64,000 nt of DNA from Solen grandis (GCA_021229015.1 CM037789.1:38504211-38568210); one strand, 5' to 3'; shown: positions 36,906 to 50,068, counted from the stretch's first letter. The notes: generated by a model from the sequence alone, not told the origin. Translations and numbers: made by a program.

Positions 36906-38100
36906 AGTGCAGTTCGGGAATCATAACCTATTTCCAATATTTTCTTGTTTCTATCACTGGTAAAAAGACTCCTGACAATATTGCATGCTGTACTGACAGA
37001 GCCTTGTTCAGACATGCTTTGACATGTTCGCATATCAAATAAGCAGACCAAGATTAGACAGCTCCTCCCAGCATATATACTGCTGCCTCACTGTGATAGT
37101 GACATGATATCCTTTGATCAACTGGCACATCCTTACAGAGAATTCCTGTAGCATAAAACAGGCCAATATTTACAGCGAATAATGAGAGGGTGCCTTTTTG
37201 CAGGTTTAAAACCAGAAGTGAGATTTGACATATTTTTAGGAAAAAGTATGTTGGACAAAGTTAAAATGAATCCAAATATGATATTTTCGATTGTCACTGT
37301 TTTTCAGCACTGATTTATCAACCTTCATTTGTGGACACGGTTGAACTACATGTACTTAAGTGTATGAATAGATATGTAAAGGCTAGAATGCACCATACAA
37401 GATGCTTACAAATGTTTAATATTTTGATAAAACATAGAATTTTCGCAAAAGCCTTCGGCTTCGCATGTATACTGAGCATCTTTAACATTGTCAACAAAAT
37501 AAAAGTAAACACAAGAAATCTGAATAACAAAGTTTATATTCAAAAACACAACCCAAAATCAGGTATGATATATCTTCATCAAATAAATCGGATTTATCTC
37601 TAAGAAATAAACCTGATTCATCCCTATGAAATTATCATAATTCACAGACTGCATAACAATCACTGCATAACAATCAACCGCATTCAAAAGCAAATACATT
37701 ATCCATACAATGATCTAACAAAAGAGATATTGTCATTATTCACTGCTGGCCGATGGTAAAATTTAACAAAGGTCTTAACCGATTTCCAGTCGGCCGTATC
37801 CAAAATAGCTACAGTAATAGTAGTAATCTTCTCAAAAGTCACATAAGAAATCAGCAACTGATTTGCTTTCCTCAAATGTCTGGTTTTCACAATATAAATA
37901 ACAATGTATGATAAACACATAGAGGTTCTTCCTCAAAATGTTCCAACAGAAACACAACAGAAAAACATGATTTAACCTGCCAAAGTTGTCTTCAACAGAT
38001 CTGGAAAGAAGAAAGTCACCTTATTCTTACCCCTGCACATATTTCTTAAATTCATACATGTAGCTACCAAAGTCTGTGCTCTTGGTGCACAAAGATAAAG
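36906..38100. other. Unassigned; includes repeat R2
   Basis: Apart from R2 at 37232-37350 nothing is recognised. Frames at 37318-37603 on both strands overlap and have no family features. The segment ends in the 100-N gap. Confidence 0.45.
37232..37350 (+). repeat. Interspersed repeat R2, direct copy
   Basis: Matches the inverse complement of 953-1050 (GGAAAAAGTATGTTG, TTTTTCAGCACTGA, CCTTCATTTGTGGACAC). Confidence 0.65.
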
Positions 38101-38200
38101 NNNNNNNNNNNNNNNNNNNNNNNNNNNNNNNNNNNNNNNNNNNNNNNNNNNNNNNNNNNNNNNNNNNNNNNNNNNNNNNNNNNNNNNNNNNNNNNNNNNN
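38101..38200. other. Assembly gap of 100 N
   Basis: Exactly 100 N, a conventional placeholder rather than a measured length. Sequence type changes across it, from non-repetitive to TGACGTCA repeats. Confidence 1.
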
Positions 38201-40290
38201 TTTTAGACCCATGACGTCACATGACGTCACAGCTAAAAAATAGTGAAAAATGGTGTTCGCGCTCTACAGCCGTCATTTATGGTCGGATTTTCTTCAATTT
38301 TCACAGATGGTACATCTTGAATCAAGGTGTGCATATCCTGTCAGCTAACCGAAAATTCCGAAAGACCGAAGTTCTGTGGCTGAAATAAGATTCGAACATA
38401 GGACCGAAAATTTCATTTTAGGATTAAAGAGCTTCAGGATGAGATAGAAAGTTGAAACTTACACAGTTTGCAGTTCTGCAGAATTTCTACAAATATTTTC
38501 AGTCAGAACGTCATATGACGTCATGTGACGTCATAAGCATACTTCTTAATTTTCATATTAGGGCAATGAATTTGACATGATGCCAGTTGTTCAGAATAAT
38601 GAAAATTTCAGAGATATGAAAGTAACGTAGCGCTTTTGAACAAAAGCATTTTGAGCACCCTAATGACGTCACATGACGTCCAGCTAAAAATAGTGAAAAA
38701 TGGTGTTCGCGCTCTACAGCCGTCTTTATGGTCGGATTTTCTTCAAATTTTCACAGATGGTACATCTTGAATCAAAGATGTGCATATCCTGTCAGCAAAC
38801 CCGAAATTCCGAAAGACCGAAGTTCTGTGGCTGAAGTAAGATTCGAACATAGGACCGAAAATTTCATTTTAGGATTAAAGAGCTTCAGGATGAGATAGAA
38901 AGTTGAAACTTACACAGATTGCAGTTCTGCAAAATTTCTACAAATAGTTTCAGTCAGAACGTCATATGACGTCATGTGACGTCATAAGCATACTTCTTAA
39001 TTTTCATATTAGGGCAATGATTTCGACATGATGCCAGTTGTTCAGAATAATGAAAATTTCAGAGTTATGAAAGTAAAGTATGCGCTTTTGAACAAAAGCA
39101 TCTTGAGCACCCTATGACGTCACATGACGTCACAGCTAAAAATAGTGAAAAATGGTGTTCGCGCTCTACAGCCGTCATTTATGGTCGGATTTTCTTCAAA
39201 TTTTCACAGATGGTACATCTTGAATCAAAGGTGTGCATATCCTGTCAGCTAACCGAAATTCCGAAAGACCGAAGTTCTGTGGCTGAAATAAGATTCGAAC
39301 ATAGGACCGAAAATTTCATTTTAGGATTAAAGAGCTTCAGGATGAGATAGAAAGTTGATACTTACATAGTTTGCAGTTCTGCATAATTTCTACTTATATT
39401 TTGAGTGGTGACGTCAAATGTCGTCATGTGACGTCATAAGCATATTTCTTAATTTTCATATTAGGGCAATGATTTCGACATGATGCCAGTTGTTCAGAAT
39501 AATGAAAATTTCAGAGTTATGACAGTAAAGTATGCGCTTTTGAACAAAAGTATATTCAGCACCCTATGATGTCATGTGACGCCAGAGCTACAAATATTGA
39601 AAAATGGTGTTCGCGCTCTACAACACCAGTTATGGTCGGATTTTCATCAAATTTTCACATATGGTATATCTTGAAAACTATGGTCTGCATATCCTGTCAG
39701 CTAACCGAAATTCCGAAAAACCGAACTTCTGTGGCTGAAATAAGATTCGAACAAAGGACCAAAAATTTCATTTTAGGATTGAAGAGCTTCAGGATGAGAT
39801 AGAAAGTTGAAACTTACACAGTTTGCAGTTCTGCAGCATTTCTACAAATTTTTTGAATCGTGACGTCATAGGACGTCATAAGCATACCACTTAATTTTAA
39901 TTTGAGGCTGATTTCGACATGATGCCAGTTGTTCAGAATAATGAAAATTTCAGAGTTATAACAGTAAAGTATGCGCTTTTGAACAAAATAATTTTCAGCA
40001 CCCTTGACGTCATGTGACGTCACAGCTAAAAATAGTGAAAATTGGTATTTGCGCTCTACAGCGCCATTTTGATCAGATTTTCTTCAAATTTTTACAGATG
40101 GTACATCTTTAAACTAAGGTGTGAATATTTGTCAGATAACCTTAATTCCGAAAAACCGAAGTATTGCGGCTGAAGTAAGATTCAAACATAGGACCTTTAA
40201 AGTAGAAATCAAATTTGCAGTCATGTCCTGACGTCATATGACATCATGTTACGTCACAGACTAATACTTAGTTCTTATCATTTGCACTAA
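38201..40290 (+). repeat. TGACGTCA satellite, subfamily I, about five units
   Basis: Units of about 450 bp start at 38211, 38663, 39114, 39569 and about 40004. Each opens with TGACGTCACATGACGTCA or a variant, followed by AGCTAAAAATAGTG, GTTCGCGCTCTACAGCC, TCAAATTTTCACAGATGG, AAGATTCGAACATAGGACC, GAGATAGAAAGTTGA and a second set TGACGTCATATGACGTCA. Recurrent frames of about 78 codons beginning MTS or MMS come from the unit and are broken by indels in other copies. TGACGTCA is the CREB/ATF consensus. Confidence 0.93.
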
Positions 40291-40433
40291 TTTCGGAATA
40301 TAATGTCAATTGTTCAGCATGAACATGAAATACTACCAGAGGTGAGTCATTACATGAAACTTCTATCTCCTGCTTTTTGCATTAACACAGCTTGCAGAAA
40401 GTCCTATCATTCGTTTTCACGAATGACATCTAG

Positions 40434-41921
40434 TTATTATTATTATTATTATTTGTCCTCCTTTTGAGGTTCAAATTAAAACAGGTTGCCAATAAGCCAG
40501 CAGCATGAAATTTTAACAGTGATCAGAGTGACTTTGGCCCTTTTGAATGCACTAATTGTCATCTTCATATGACGTCATGTGACGTCACAGCTAAAAATAG
40601 TGAAAAATGGTGTTCGCGCTCTACAGCCGTCATTTATGGTCGGATTTTCTTCAAATTTTCACAGATGGTACATCTTGAAACTAAGGTGTGCATATCCTGT
40701 CAGCTAACCGAAATTCCGAAAGACCGAAGTTCTGTGGCTGAAATAAGATTCGAACATTTGGACCGAAAAGTTCATTTAGGATTAAAGAGCTTCAGGATGA
40801 GATAGAAAGTTGAAATTACACAGATTGCAGTTCTGCAGAATTTCTACATATATTTGAGTCGTGACGTCATATGACGACAAGTGACGTCAAAGCATACTTC
40901 TTAATTTTCATTTTAGGGCAATGATTTCGACATGATGCCAGTTGTTCAGAATAATGAAAATTTCAGAGTTATGACAGTAAAAGTATGCGCTTTTGAACAA
41001 AAGCATCTTCAGCACCCTATGACGTCACATAACGTCAGAGCTAAAAAAAGTGGAAAATGGTGTTCGCGCTCTACAGCCGTCATTTATGTCGGATTTTCAT
41101 CAAATTTTCACAGATGGTACAAAATGAAATTAAGGTGTGCATATACTGTCAACTAACAGAAATTCCGAAAGACCGAAGTTCTGTGGCTGAAATAAGATTC
41201 GAACATAGGACCGAAAATTTCATTTTAGGATTAAAGAGCATCAGGATAAGATAGAAAGTTGAAACTTAAACAGTTTGCATTTTCTGCAGAATTTCTAAAT
41301 AAATTTTGAGTCATGCGTCATATGACGTCATGTGACGTCATAAGCATTCTTCTTAATTTTCATTTTAGGGCAATGATTTCGACATGATGCCAGTTGTTCA
41401 GAATAATGAAAATTTCAAAGTTATGACAGTAAAGTATGCGCTTTTGAACAAAAGCACTTCAGCAACCTATGACGTCACATAACGTCAGAGCTAAAATAGT
41501 GGAAAATGGATTTCACGCTCTTAAAAGGCCATTTATGGTCGGATTTTCTTCAAATTTTCACAGATGGTACATCTTGAAACTAAGGTGTACCTATCCTGTC
41601 AGCTAACCGAAATTCTGAAAGACCGAAGTTCTGTGGCTTAAATAAGATTCGAACATAGGACCGAAAATTTCATTTTAGGATTAAAGAGCTTCAGGATGAG
41701 ATAGAAAGTTGAAACCTACACAGTTTGCTGTTCTGCAGAATTTCTTAAAATATTTTGAGTCGTGACGTCATTTGACGTCATGTGACGTCATAAGCATACT
41801 TATAATAAGGATTTTCTTCAATATTTGAAGAAGGTGTATGTCAGAAAAGTAAATAAGTATGATCAGGTTTGACATAGTTAGCAGAAAGCCCTTTCTTTTG
41901 TTCAGAACAAAAGGAGTCTAG
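40434..41921 (+). mobile_element. Family D body X1 with 3' end
   Basis: Follows the 3' terminus of the preceding body (GCAGAAAGTCCTATC at 40393, hairpin ATTCGT/ACGAAT, CTAG at 40430-40433). It begins with an ATT run and ends with its own terminus: GCAGAAAGCCCT at 41881, hairpin CTTTTGTTC/GAACAAAAG, CTAG at 41918-41921. Inside are three subfamily I units (40569, 41020, 41469). Its 5' head is not adjacent, which is expected if younger elements sit between head and body. Confidence 0.55.
40555..41800 (+). repeat. TGACGTCA satellite, subfamily I, three units
   Basis: Units at 40569, 41020 and 41469 with a period of 450, the same unit as 38201-40290, with several palindromes decayed (for example ACATAACGTCA). 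Confidence 0.92.
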
Positions 41922-44900
41922 TTCTTCTTCTTCTTTTTTTCTTCCTCTTATATTTGTGTTAATTTCGAGGTGTTGCCATTGACTCAGAACAATGAAAATT
42001 TTATGGCATATATTTCAAAACCATGAGCTTTCGGATGCAATGAATTTTATATTCACACGACGTCATATAACGTCAGATTTGACGTCAGGTGAAAACGTTT
42101 GTACGCGGTCTACAGCCATTATTTCTGGACCGATTTTCATCAAAGTTTCACAGAATGTGTATGTTAGGCTCCAGTTGTGCATCCCGGTCCATGGTTCTAT
42201 AGCGAATCCAAGATTCGAACCAAGGTCGTAATTTTTAAATGCTCATAAAATCTGTCCTATTTCAGATAGAAAGTTGATATTTAGTCAGTATATAGGTCTC
42301 TAGAATTTTTAAAGATTTTGAAAATAAATTTATATTTTCTATATGTTGAAATTGTCGAAGGGCAATGAAAATTTTATGACACATGCTTCAAACGCTGAAA
42401 TTTTGATTTCTATAATTTTCATATGCCTATGACGTCATATGACGTCACACTTGAAATATGCAACAAAAGTTTGTACGCGGTCTACAGCCATTGTTTATGA
42501 AACGATTTTCATCAAATTTTCATAGAATGTGAATATTAAGTTCTAATTGTGCAAACCGGTGTCCGTTTTTCAAAATTCGAAAAGTCCATGGTTCTATAGC
42601 GAATTCAAGATTCGAACCAAGGTCGTAAATTTTTAAATGCTTATAAAATCGGTCCTATTTGAGATAGAAAAGTGATATTTGGTCAGTATATAGGTCTCTG
42701 GGAGTCTTAAAGATTTTGTGAAAATAAACGTCATATGAACGTCACGTGACGTCATTATATGATAATGTATTTCTAATATTAACAAGAATATTTCTATATG
42801 TTGAAATTGTCGAAGGGCAATGAAAATTTTATGACACATGCTTCAAACGCTGAAATTTTGATTTGTATAATTTTCATATGCCTATGACGTCATATGACGT
42901 CACACTTGAAATATGCAACAAAAGTTTGTACGCGGTCTACAGCCATTGTTTATGAACCGATTTTCATCTTATTTTCATAGAATGTGAATATTAAGTTCTA
43001 GTTGTGCATACCGGTGTCCGATTTTCAAAATTCGAAAAGTCCATGGTTCTATAGCGAATTCAAAATTCGAACCAAGGTCGTACATTTTTAAAGGCTTATA
43101 AAATCGGTCCTATTTGAGATAGAAAAGTGATATTTGGTCAGTATATAGGTCTCTGGGAGTCTTAAACATTTTGTGAAAATAAACGTCATATGACGTCACG
43201 TGACGTCATTATATGATAATGTATTTCTAATATTAACAAGGGTATTTCTATATGTTGAAATTGTCGTAGGGCAATGAAAATTTAATGACACATGATTCAG
43301 ATGTTGAAATTTCGATTTCAATCATTTCAGAAGCCCATGACGTCATATGACGTCACATTTTAAATTGACTACGAAAGTTTGTACACGGTCCAGAGCCATT
43401 ATTAATGGGCCGATTTTTATCAAATTTTCACAGAATGTGATATTACGTTCTTATTGTGTATACCGGTGTCCGTTTTTTCAAAATTCGAAAAGTCCAAGCA
43501 TCTATGGCGGATCCAAGATTTCGAACCAAGGACGTCAATTTTAAATGCTTATAAAAACCGTCTATTTGAGAATAAAAAGTTGAAATTTTGTCAGTTAGTA
43601 GGTCTCTGGGTGTCCTTAACAATTATGTGAAAATAAACGTCACGTGACGTCATTTTATTATTATTATTATTCTTTTCTTCTTCCTAACTAAACGCTTATT
43701 TTAGTATGTTGCAATAGTCCTCGGGACGATGAAATTTTTGTGGGTTATTAGGCACGTGAGGAATTTTTGATTTCACCCCTAACTGCATATATGTAGCCAT
43801 ATCTCAATAAATATCGATTTTTGTAAATATATGTATGAATAAGAATTATAGCTGAATAATTGACGTTTCCAAAGATATTTAGTTTATAAGCAAAAAAACT
43901 AAATGAAATTTAAAAAAAATTAAAAGGTAATTTTGCTACTAATATGCTGTTTTCTTGAGGTTTAACAGTTAATATCTCAGAAACGACTGAAGATAAGTTT
44001 ATACATTATGCTTATAAAATGTAGCATGTTTTAAGAGCTTTCTAACGGTACCAAGTTTATTGAAATTGAACTTCACATAAGAAAGTTACATGGAAAATAA
44101 GATATTTCATAATCATGCATCATAAAAATATGGAAAAGGTCACGCGCAGGGGTCACCAAGCTTAAATACTAGCGCAACGACTTAAAAAAATAAAAATATA
44201 TATATATATATCAAATTGCAATTGATGGGCTATATCTTGATATTTTTTTTTGATTTTTTTTTTGTCGAATGTTGACTGTTTCCAAAATAAGCATTGAAGT
44301 TAATACATGTACAACGGCACAAGACAAAAATCCGTATTTGCAACACTATGTAGCTAGCGAGCAGTTTGCAAGCCTTGAAAAATTCACACGCAGCCCCACA
44401 TTTTAGACCATCTAAAAACTGCATTGTTATGCTAACGATATTCATATTGCATCAGTTTGTAGGCTGGGATGTTACCTTTCAAAATATCACCATAGTTCGA
44501 AATTCCAGGAATTTATGGCAAAACTACGGAAGCCCAAACACGCCAAAATCGCTAAATACGTTTAACTACGTTACAGGTGTCGAAAGGATATAGCACTATA
44601 CAAATATTCAATACTTCTTCCTACTGAGGCTAAAATTAAACAAGGTTACAACTGAGCTGGAGTGATGAAATTCTATGTGTGATGAAAGTTAGAAACTTAC
44701 ATTTGAACACTGTTTCATTTTTCTTTCATGTCATATGACATAGTAATAAATTTTGTATGTAAACTACATGTGCAAGATATGGGCGGACTTTTATTAAAAT
44801 TCACAGAATGTGTTCTATTTGTGCTATTTTATATAAAAAAAGAGGAGATAGAAAGTTGCAATTTGGACAGATTATCTATTATGTCATCTTCTATATATAC

Positions 44901-44957
44901 TATATAAAGCAGATGTTGCAGAAAGTCCTATCATTCGTTTAAACGAATGACATCTAG
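41922..44957 (+). mobile_element. Family D body X2 with 3' end
   Basis: Begins TTCTTCTTCTTC directly after CTAG and holds four subfamily II units to 43660. After an internal ATT run at 43655-43675 it has about 1 kb without palindromes, including 'TATCTCAGAAACGACTGAAG' and 'GTACCAAG' words also seen in variant form near 53036-53350. It ends at GCAGAAAGTCCTATC, hairpin ATTCGT/ACGAAT, CTAG at 44954-44957. Confidence 0.5.
42055..43660 (+). repeat. TGACGTCA satellite, subfamily II, four units
   Basis: Units near 42060, 42428, 42892 and 43338. The shared core is AAAGTTTGTACGCGGTCTAC with AGCCATTATT or AGCCATTGTT, CGATTTTCATCAAATTTTC, AGATTCGAACCAAGGTCG and TCAGTATATAGGTCTCT. They are homologous to subfamily I in order of words but clearly diverged. 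Confidence 0.9.
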
Positions 44958-45074
44958 TTCTTTTTTTCTTCCTCTTATATTTGTGTTAATTTCGAGGTGT
45001 TGCCATTGACTCAGAACAATGAAAATTTTATGGCATATATTTCAAACCATGAGCTTTCGGATGCAATGAATTGT

Positions 45075-45410
45075 ATATTCATATGACGTCATATAACGTC
45101 AGATTTGACGTCAGGTGAAAAAGTTTGTACGCGGTCTACAGCCATTATTTCTGGATCGATTTTCATCAAAATTTCACAGAATATGTATGTTAGGCTCTAG
45201 TTGTGCATCCCGATGTCCGTTTTTCCAAATTCGAAAAGGCAAAGGTTTTATGGCGAATCCAAGATTCGAACTAATGACGTCAAATTTCAAATGCGTATAA
45301 AATCGCTTCCAGAAAAGCTAGAAAGCTGAGATTTGGCTGATATTAGTTTCCAGATCTTCTATACATTCTTAAAAGATGAACGCCATATGACGTCACATGA
45401 CGTCATAATG
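45075..45410 (+). repeat. TGACGTCA satellite, subfamily II, single unit
   Basis: Begins ATGACGTCATATAACGTCAG near 45083, contains AAGTTTGTACGCGGTCTACA, and ends in a TGACGTCACATGACGTCA pair near 45388. Its partner in X4 is 52160-52500. Confidence 0.88.
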
Positions 45411-45825
45411 CTCTTAAAACTTTCGTATTAAAACTTAACGGTTTTTAAGCCCTGTAGGCTTTATTTTTTGCATGATTTACTTGAAATTTTGTCTGAAGAT
45501 GCAGTATTAGAATCTATAGAGCCATGTCACTTCCGTTTCCGGAAAATCCCAAAGGTCAAGGTCATATATCAATTATCGGGTTTTTCTTCGGCCTTAAATA
45601 TCTCAAAAACGGTAAATATTCTATCGAGACACTGCGTATAATTTGTAGTGCTTAGAAAGACCTTTCAGATGATATTTAGTTTTTGATGATCGGGGTTGTA
45701 TCGGTTTATGGCGGAAAAAACAAAATTCGGTAACCCTCAGTGTGTTTAACAGTTTATATCTCGAAATCCTTTGATTTTTGAAAATATGATGATGAATATT
45801 ATTTGTAGAACAATGTTTGGCCGTT

Positions 45826-45952
45826 TCACAGGGATTTGAAGTTCAGTAATTTAAAATAAAATTCTGAAAATAATAGTACTCCATACATACAAAACATGTT
45901 TTTTCTTATATATACGGAATACTAAATTCTACTGAGCTTCAAATCCCTGTGA
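45826..45952. mobile_element. 127-bp palindrome, MITE-like, at a homology break
   Basis: Begins TCACAGGGATTTGAAGTTCA and ends with the inverse complement, TGAGCTTCAAATCCCTGTGA; the arms are about 25 bases. The left end coincides with the point where X3 stops matching X4 (after TTTGGCCGTT at 45825 and 52919). No clear target-site duplication. Confidence 0.6.
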
Positions 45953-46440
45953 TATTTATTTCAATTTAAAAACACACACTCACAGACAAGTGAATTTATA
46001 TCTAAGTCTTTAAATAATTTATTTTACAACAAGAAAATTACCAAGAAACAGCTGATTTCTCCATACTGCCTGGGTTTTTTTTTCTTTCAACGCCCGAATA
46101 GTCAGCCCTTTAATAATTTAAATTTACCGGTTTGACAGATTGCGGGAAAATAATCGCAATATCGCTGACCAATTTCGCAGCGTAAAAATCCTAATCATCC
46201 CGAAATGTACTGCGCTGCTGGTCCAGGTTGTTGTCCTTTTTTCGGATTCGCATATATTTCAAACAAATAAACATACAAAGGAGGATTATTTTCACGACAA
46301 TTTTGTATATTTCGATAGAGAAATATATATTTGATGATTCCGTATGTTAACTTCATAGATTTATTTGAATGATTTGAAAAAACGGAGTTGAAGCGAGTCG
46401 ACCCCTGAAAAGATGTCCACCCTTGTTGATAGTGTATGTA

Positions 46441-46480
46441 CAGTGTGTGTGGTGTGTGTGGTGTGTGTGTGTGTGTATGG
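46441..46480. repeat. (GT)n microsatellite
   Basis: GTGTGTGTGG units followed by a pure GT run. The His/Thr-rich minus frame over it is not a gene. Confidence 0.95.
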
Positions 46481-46832
46481 GAGCAAGTCCCTGTGCGTAG
46501 GCATTAGCTAAAAGCGCAAAATTTAGTAACTTTGTGTAATACAGTCGTCTCGATCGTATGTACAAGTGTTATTTGAATTTTACTCACGAGGCTACACGCG
46601 TCGACGATTCTATTACATGGTAGCATTTACTATTTCATTCCCGCGACTGTAAATGAAAAAAAAAAAAAAGATATGCAGAATTAAGAGGTTTAAGTTTAAT
46701 TGTTTATATTTTGAATACCTATAAAACTAGACCCAAATATGCTACAATGGAATTTCAGGTCATTTATTTTGGTACCTAGAATAGTAAAATTGGTCAAGTT
46801 ATAAGAAAGCGATATCAAAATAAAGATTTATT

Positions 46833-47455
46833 AGTCCCCTACCGGTGTTCACACCGGAGAGGACTATAGGTTTGCCCTCCGTCTGTCCGTCCGTCTGTCT
46901 GTCCGCTCAAATCTGGATCCCGCGATAACTTAATAACTAAGCAAGCTAACTTGATGAAACTTGGTTTATGACTTGATGGCAATGTGTAGATTATGCACAT
47001 TGTTTTATTTTTTTTATTCGACTAAAATTGTGGTTGCTATGGTAACGGAAATAGTGAAAATATGGCAAAAAATGGGATCACGCGACCGCGATAACTTTAT
47101 AATAAATTTTATAAGGCATGTATATAGTCAGGGTGGTGATGCAGAGTGAAAGTTCTCATTTCTCATCAACAAGACTAAAGACTAAAGAAAAACATTTTGG
47201 ATCAGGCAAGCTAACTTTTATTAATTCTATTTCTTGCATCTGTCTTGCTTGCATGAATTGTATAGTGGGCACAGCAGAGACAACAACTCTACATGTAAGT
47301 CTTGCTTAAATGGACATAACTTAAATATTCCCTTACATTTACTTTAACCAAAGTCTTGTTTTTCTTGGACCAAAATTCTGGTTGTTGTGGTAATGGAAAA
47401 ATTATGCACCTCACCGGTAGGGGACTCAAGTGTTGCTTGCAACACCAGTTACTTG
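46833..47455 (+). mobile_element. Family C element C2, complete
   Basis: Starts AGTCCCCTACCGGTGTTCAC, with ACCGGTG and CACCGG as hairpin arms, then TCCGTCTGTCC repeats. At 47412-47426 lies CACCGGTAGGGGACT, the exact inverse complement of the first 15 bases. The hairpin GTGTTGC/GCAACAC follows, then CTTG. The paralogous segment at about 56850-56880 lacks the element. Joining the C2 flanks recreates that empty site exactly except for an ambiguous TT, so no other target duplication exists. The interior has short repeated pieces but no frame longer than about 63 codons. Confidence 0.85.
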
Positions 47456-47681
47456 TTTATTTTTGGAATATGGCTTATTTCAAAAAGTTCATGCATGAGA
47501 AGTCCATACGAAAAAAAAAAGTAAAAGGTAAGGACTTTAATATATATTCTTTCTAACGGAATTAATCTTTATATTTTTCAATGTTAGCAGAAAGTCCTAT
47601 CATTCGTATCAACGAATGAAATCTAGTTAGGGCTTTCTGCTTTTCGCAGAAAGACCTATTGGGTTTGTTCTGTCTTTTATT

Positions 47682-50068
47682 AGGGCTTTCTGCTTTTCGC
47701 AGAAAGACCTATTGGGTTTGTTCTGTCTTTTATTATTATTATTCTTTTTTTTCCAACCTTTTCATGTTGTTATTTCATTAAGTTGCTGAAGGTCTAGGAC
47801 AAAGAAATTCTATCAACAGACACCTGAAGCAATGGCATTTTGGAATATATTATTTTAATCTTCACATGACGTCACATGATGTCAGAACTAAAAATAGCTA
47901 CCAAAGTTTGTACGCACTGTACAGCCGTCATTTATGGACGGATTGTCATGGAATTTTCACAGAAGTTATATATTAAGACCTCATTGTGCAGGATTATATA
48001 GGTTTGCCAAGATTCGAAAGAACTAATGCTTAAAATTTTCATATGACGTCACATGACGTCAGAACTATAAATAACTACCAAAGTTTGTCCGCTCTGTACA
48101 GCCGTCATTTATTGATAGATTGGCATGGAATCTTAACAGAAGTTATATATTACGACCTCATTGTGCAGGATTCTATAGGTTTGCCAAGATTCGAAAGAAC
48201 TAAGGTTCTTTGACGAATCCAAGATTCGAACCAAGGACGTCAAATTTTAAATACGTATAAAATCGTTTCTAGATGAGATAGAAATTTGATATTTGGCGAG
48301 ATTATATGTCTCTGTGTTTCCTTTGCATTTTGTAAAGATGAACGTCATATGACGTTATATGACGTCATCAAGTTGTATAGAATTTCCGATTTCTTGATGT
48401 CAATTTACTCATGTCAATTTACTCATGTTGCAAGGATTCATAAACAATGGAAATTGAAAGTCCTTTGTAGGTGATCATGTTCATTTTTATCCAATGTTTA
48501 AAATTTTCATATGACGTCACATGACGTCAGAACTAAAAATAGCTACCAAAGTTTGTACGCGCTGTACAGCCGTCATTTATGGACGGATTGGCATGGAATT
48601 ATCACAGAAGTTATATATTACGATCTCATTGTGCAGGATTATATAGGTTTGCCAAGATTCGAAAGAACTAAGGTTCTATGGCGAATCCAAGATTCGAACC
48701 AAGGACGTCAAATTTCAAATCCATATAAAAAACGTTTCTAGATGAGATAGAAAGTTGATATTTGGCGAGATTATACGTCTCTGTGTTTCCTTTTCATTAT
48801 GTAAAGATGAACGTCATATGACGTCATTTGACGTCATCAAGTTGTATAGAATTCCGATTTCTTGATGTCAATTTACTCATGTTGCAAGGATTCATAAACA
48901 ATGGAAATTGAAAGTCCTTTGTAGGTGATCATGTTCATTTTTATCCAATGTTTAAAATTTTCATATGACGTCACATGACGTCAGAACTAAAAATAGCTAC
49001 CAAAGTTTGTACGCGCTGTACATCCGTCATTTATGGACGGATTGGCATGGAATTATCACAGAAGTTATATATTACGATCTCATTGTGCAGGATTATATAG
49101 GTTTGCCAAGATTCGAAAAAGCAAAGGTTCTATGGCGAATCCAAGATTTCAAATAGGTATAAAGTCGTTTCTAGATGAGATAGAAAGTTGATATTTGGCG
49201 AGATTATATATCTCTGTTTTTCCTTTGCATTTTGTAAAGATGAACGTCATATGACGTCATAATTATGACGTCATCAAGTTGTATAGAATTTCCGATTTCT
49301 TGATGTCAATTTTCCTCATGTTGCAAAGCTTCATAGACAATGCAAATTAAATGTCCTTTGTACATAATCAGGAACATTTAGATTCAATGTTTAAAATTTT
49401 CATATGACGTCACATGACGTCAGAACTATAAATAACTACCAAAGTTTGTCCGCTCTGTACAGCCGTCATTTATTGATAGATTGGCATTGAATCTTAACAG
49501 AAGTTATATATTACGACCTCATTGTGCAGGATTCTATAGGTTTGCCAAGATTCGAAAGAACTAAGGTTCTTTGACGAATCCAAGATTCGAACCAAGGACG
49601 TCAAATTTTAAATACGTATAAAATCGTTTCTAGATGAGATAGAAATTTGATATTTAGCGAGCTTATACGTCTCTGTGTTTCCTTTGCATTTTGTAAAGAT
49701 GAACGTCATATGACGTCATCAAATTGTAGAGAATTTCCGATTCCTGAATGTCAATTTACTCATGTTGCAAAGGTTCAAAGACAATGAAAATTTAATGTCC
49801 TATGTAGGTAATCATGATCATTTAGATTCAATGAGTAAAAATTTCATATGACGTCACATGACATCAAAACTTAAAAAAGCTACCAAAGTTCATCCGCGCT
49901 GCACAGCCGTCATTTATGGACGGATTGGCATGGAATTTTCACAGAAATTATATATTAAGACTTCATTGTGCAGGATTATATAGGTTTGCCAAAATTCGAA
50001 AAATACCAGGTTTGTCATGGTTTGCAGTGCAGAAGCCCTATCTTTTGTTCAAAACAAAAGAAGTCTAG
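47682..50068 (+). mobile_element. Family D inner element, complete
   Basis: The same head as the outer element starts again 53 bases downstream, and the same body start (CCAACCTTTTCATG, TTGCTGAAGGTCTAGGAC) follows at 47755. About 5 subfamily III units precede the terminus GCAGAAGCCCTATC, hairpin CTTTTGTTC/AAACAAAAG and CTAG (50065-50068). Immediately afterwards the outer body starts with near-identical sequence. It inserted in the ATT run just behind the outer head. High identity between inner and outer suggests recent activity. Confidence 0.78.

Larger units (their letters stand above)
44958..47626 (+). mobile_element. Family D body X3 with 3' end
   Basis: The left part (44958-45825) matches 52028-52918 and the right part (46538-47626) matches 56317-57029, so X3 and X4 are copies of one larger element with different middles. 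X3 has its own palindrome (45826-45952), a GT microsatellite and the family C insertion C2, and ends at CTAG 47623-47626 after the hairpin CATTCGT/ACGAATG. No long frame is present. Confidence 0.6.

Noticed and set aside
38027..38230. Minus-strand frame spanning the first gap
   Set aside because: Half of it is N; it joins two unrelated sequence types across a placeholder gap.
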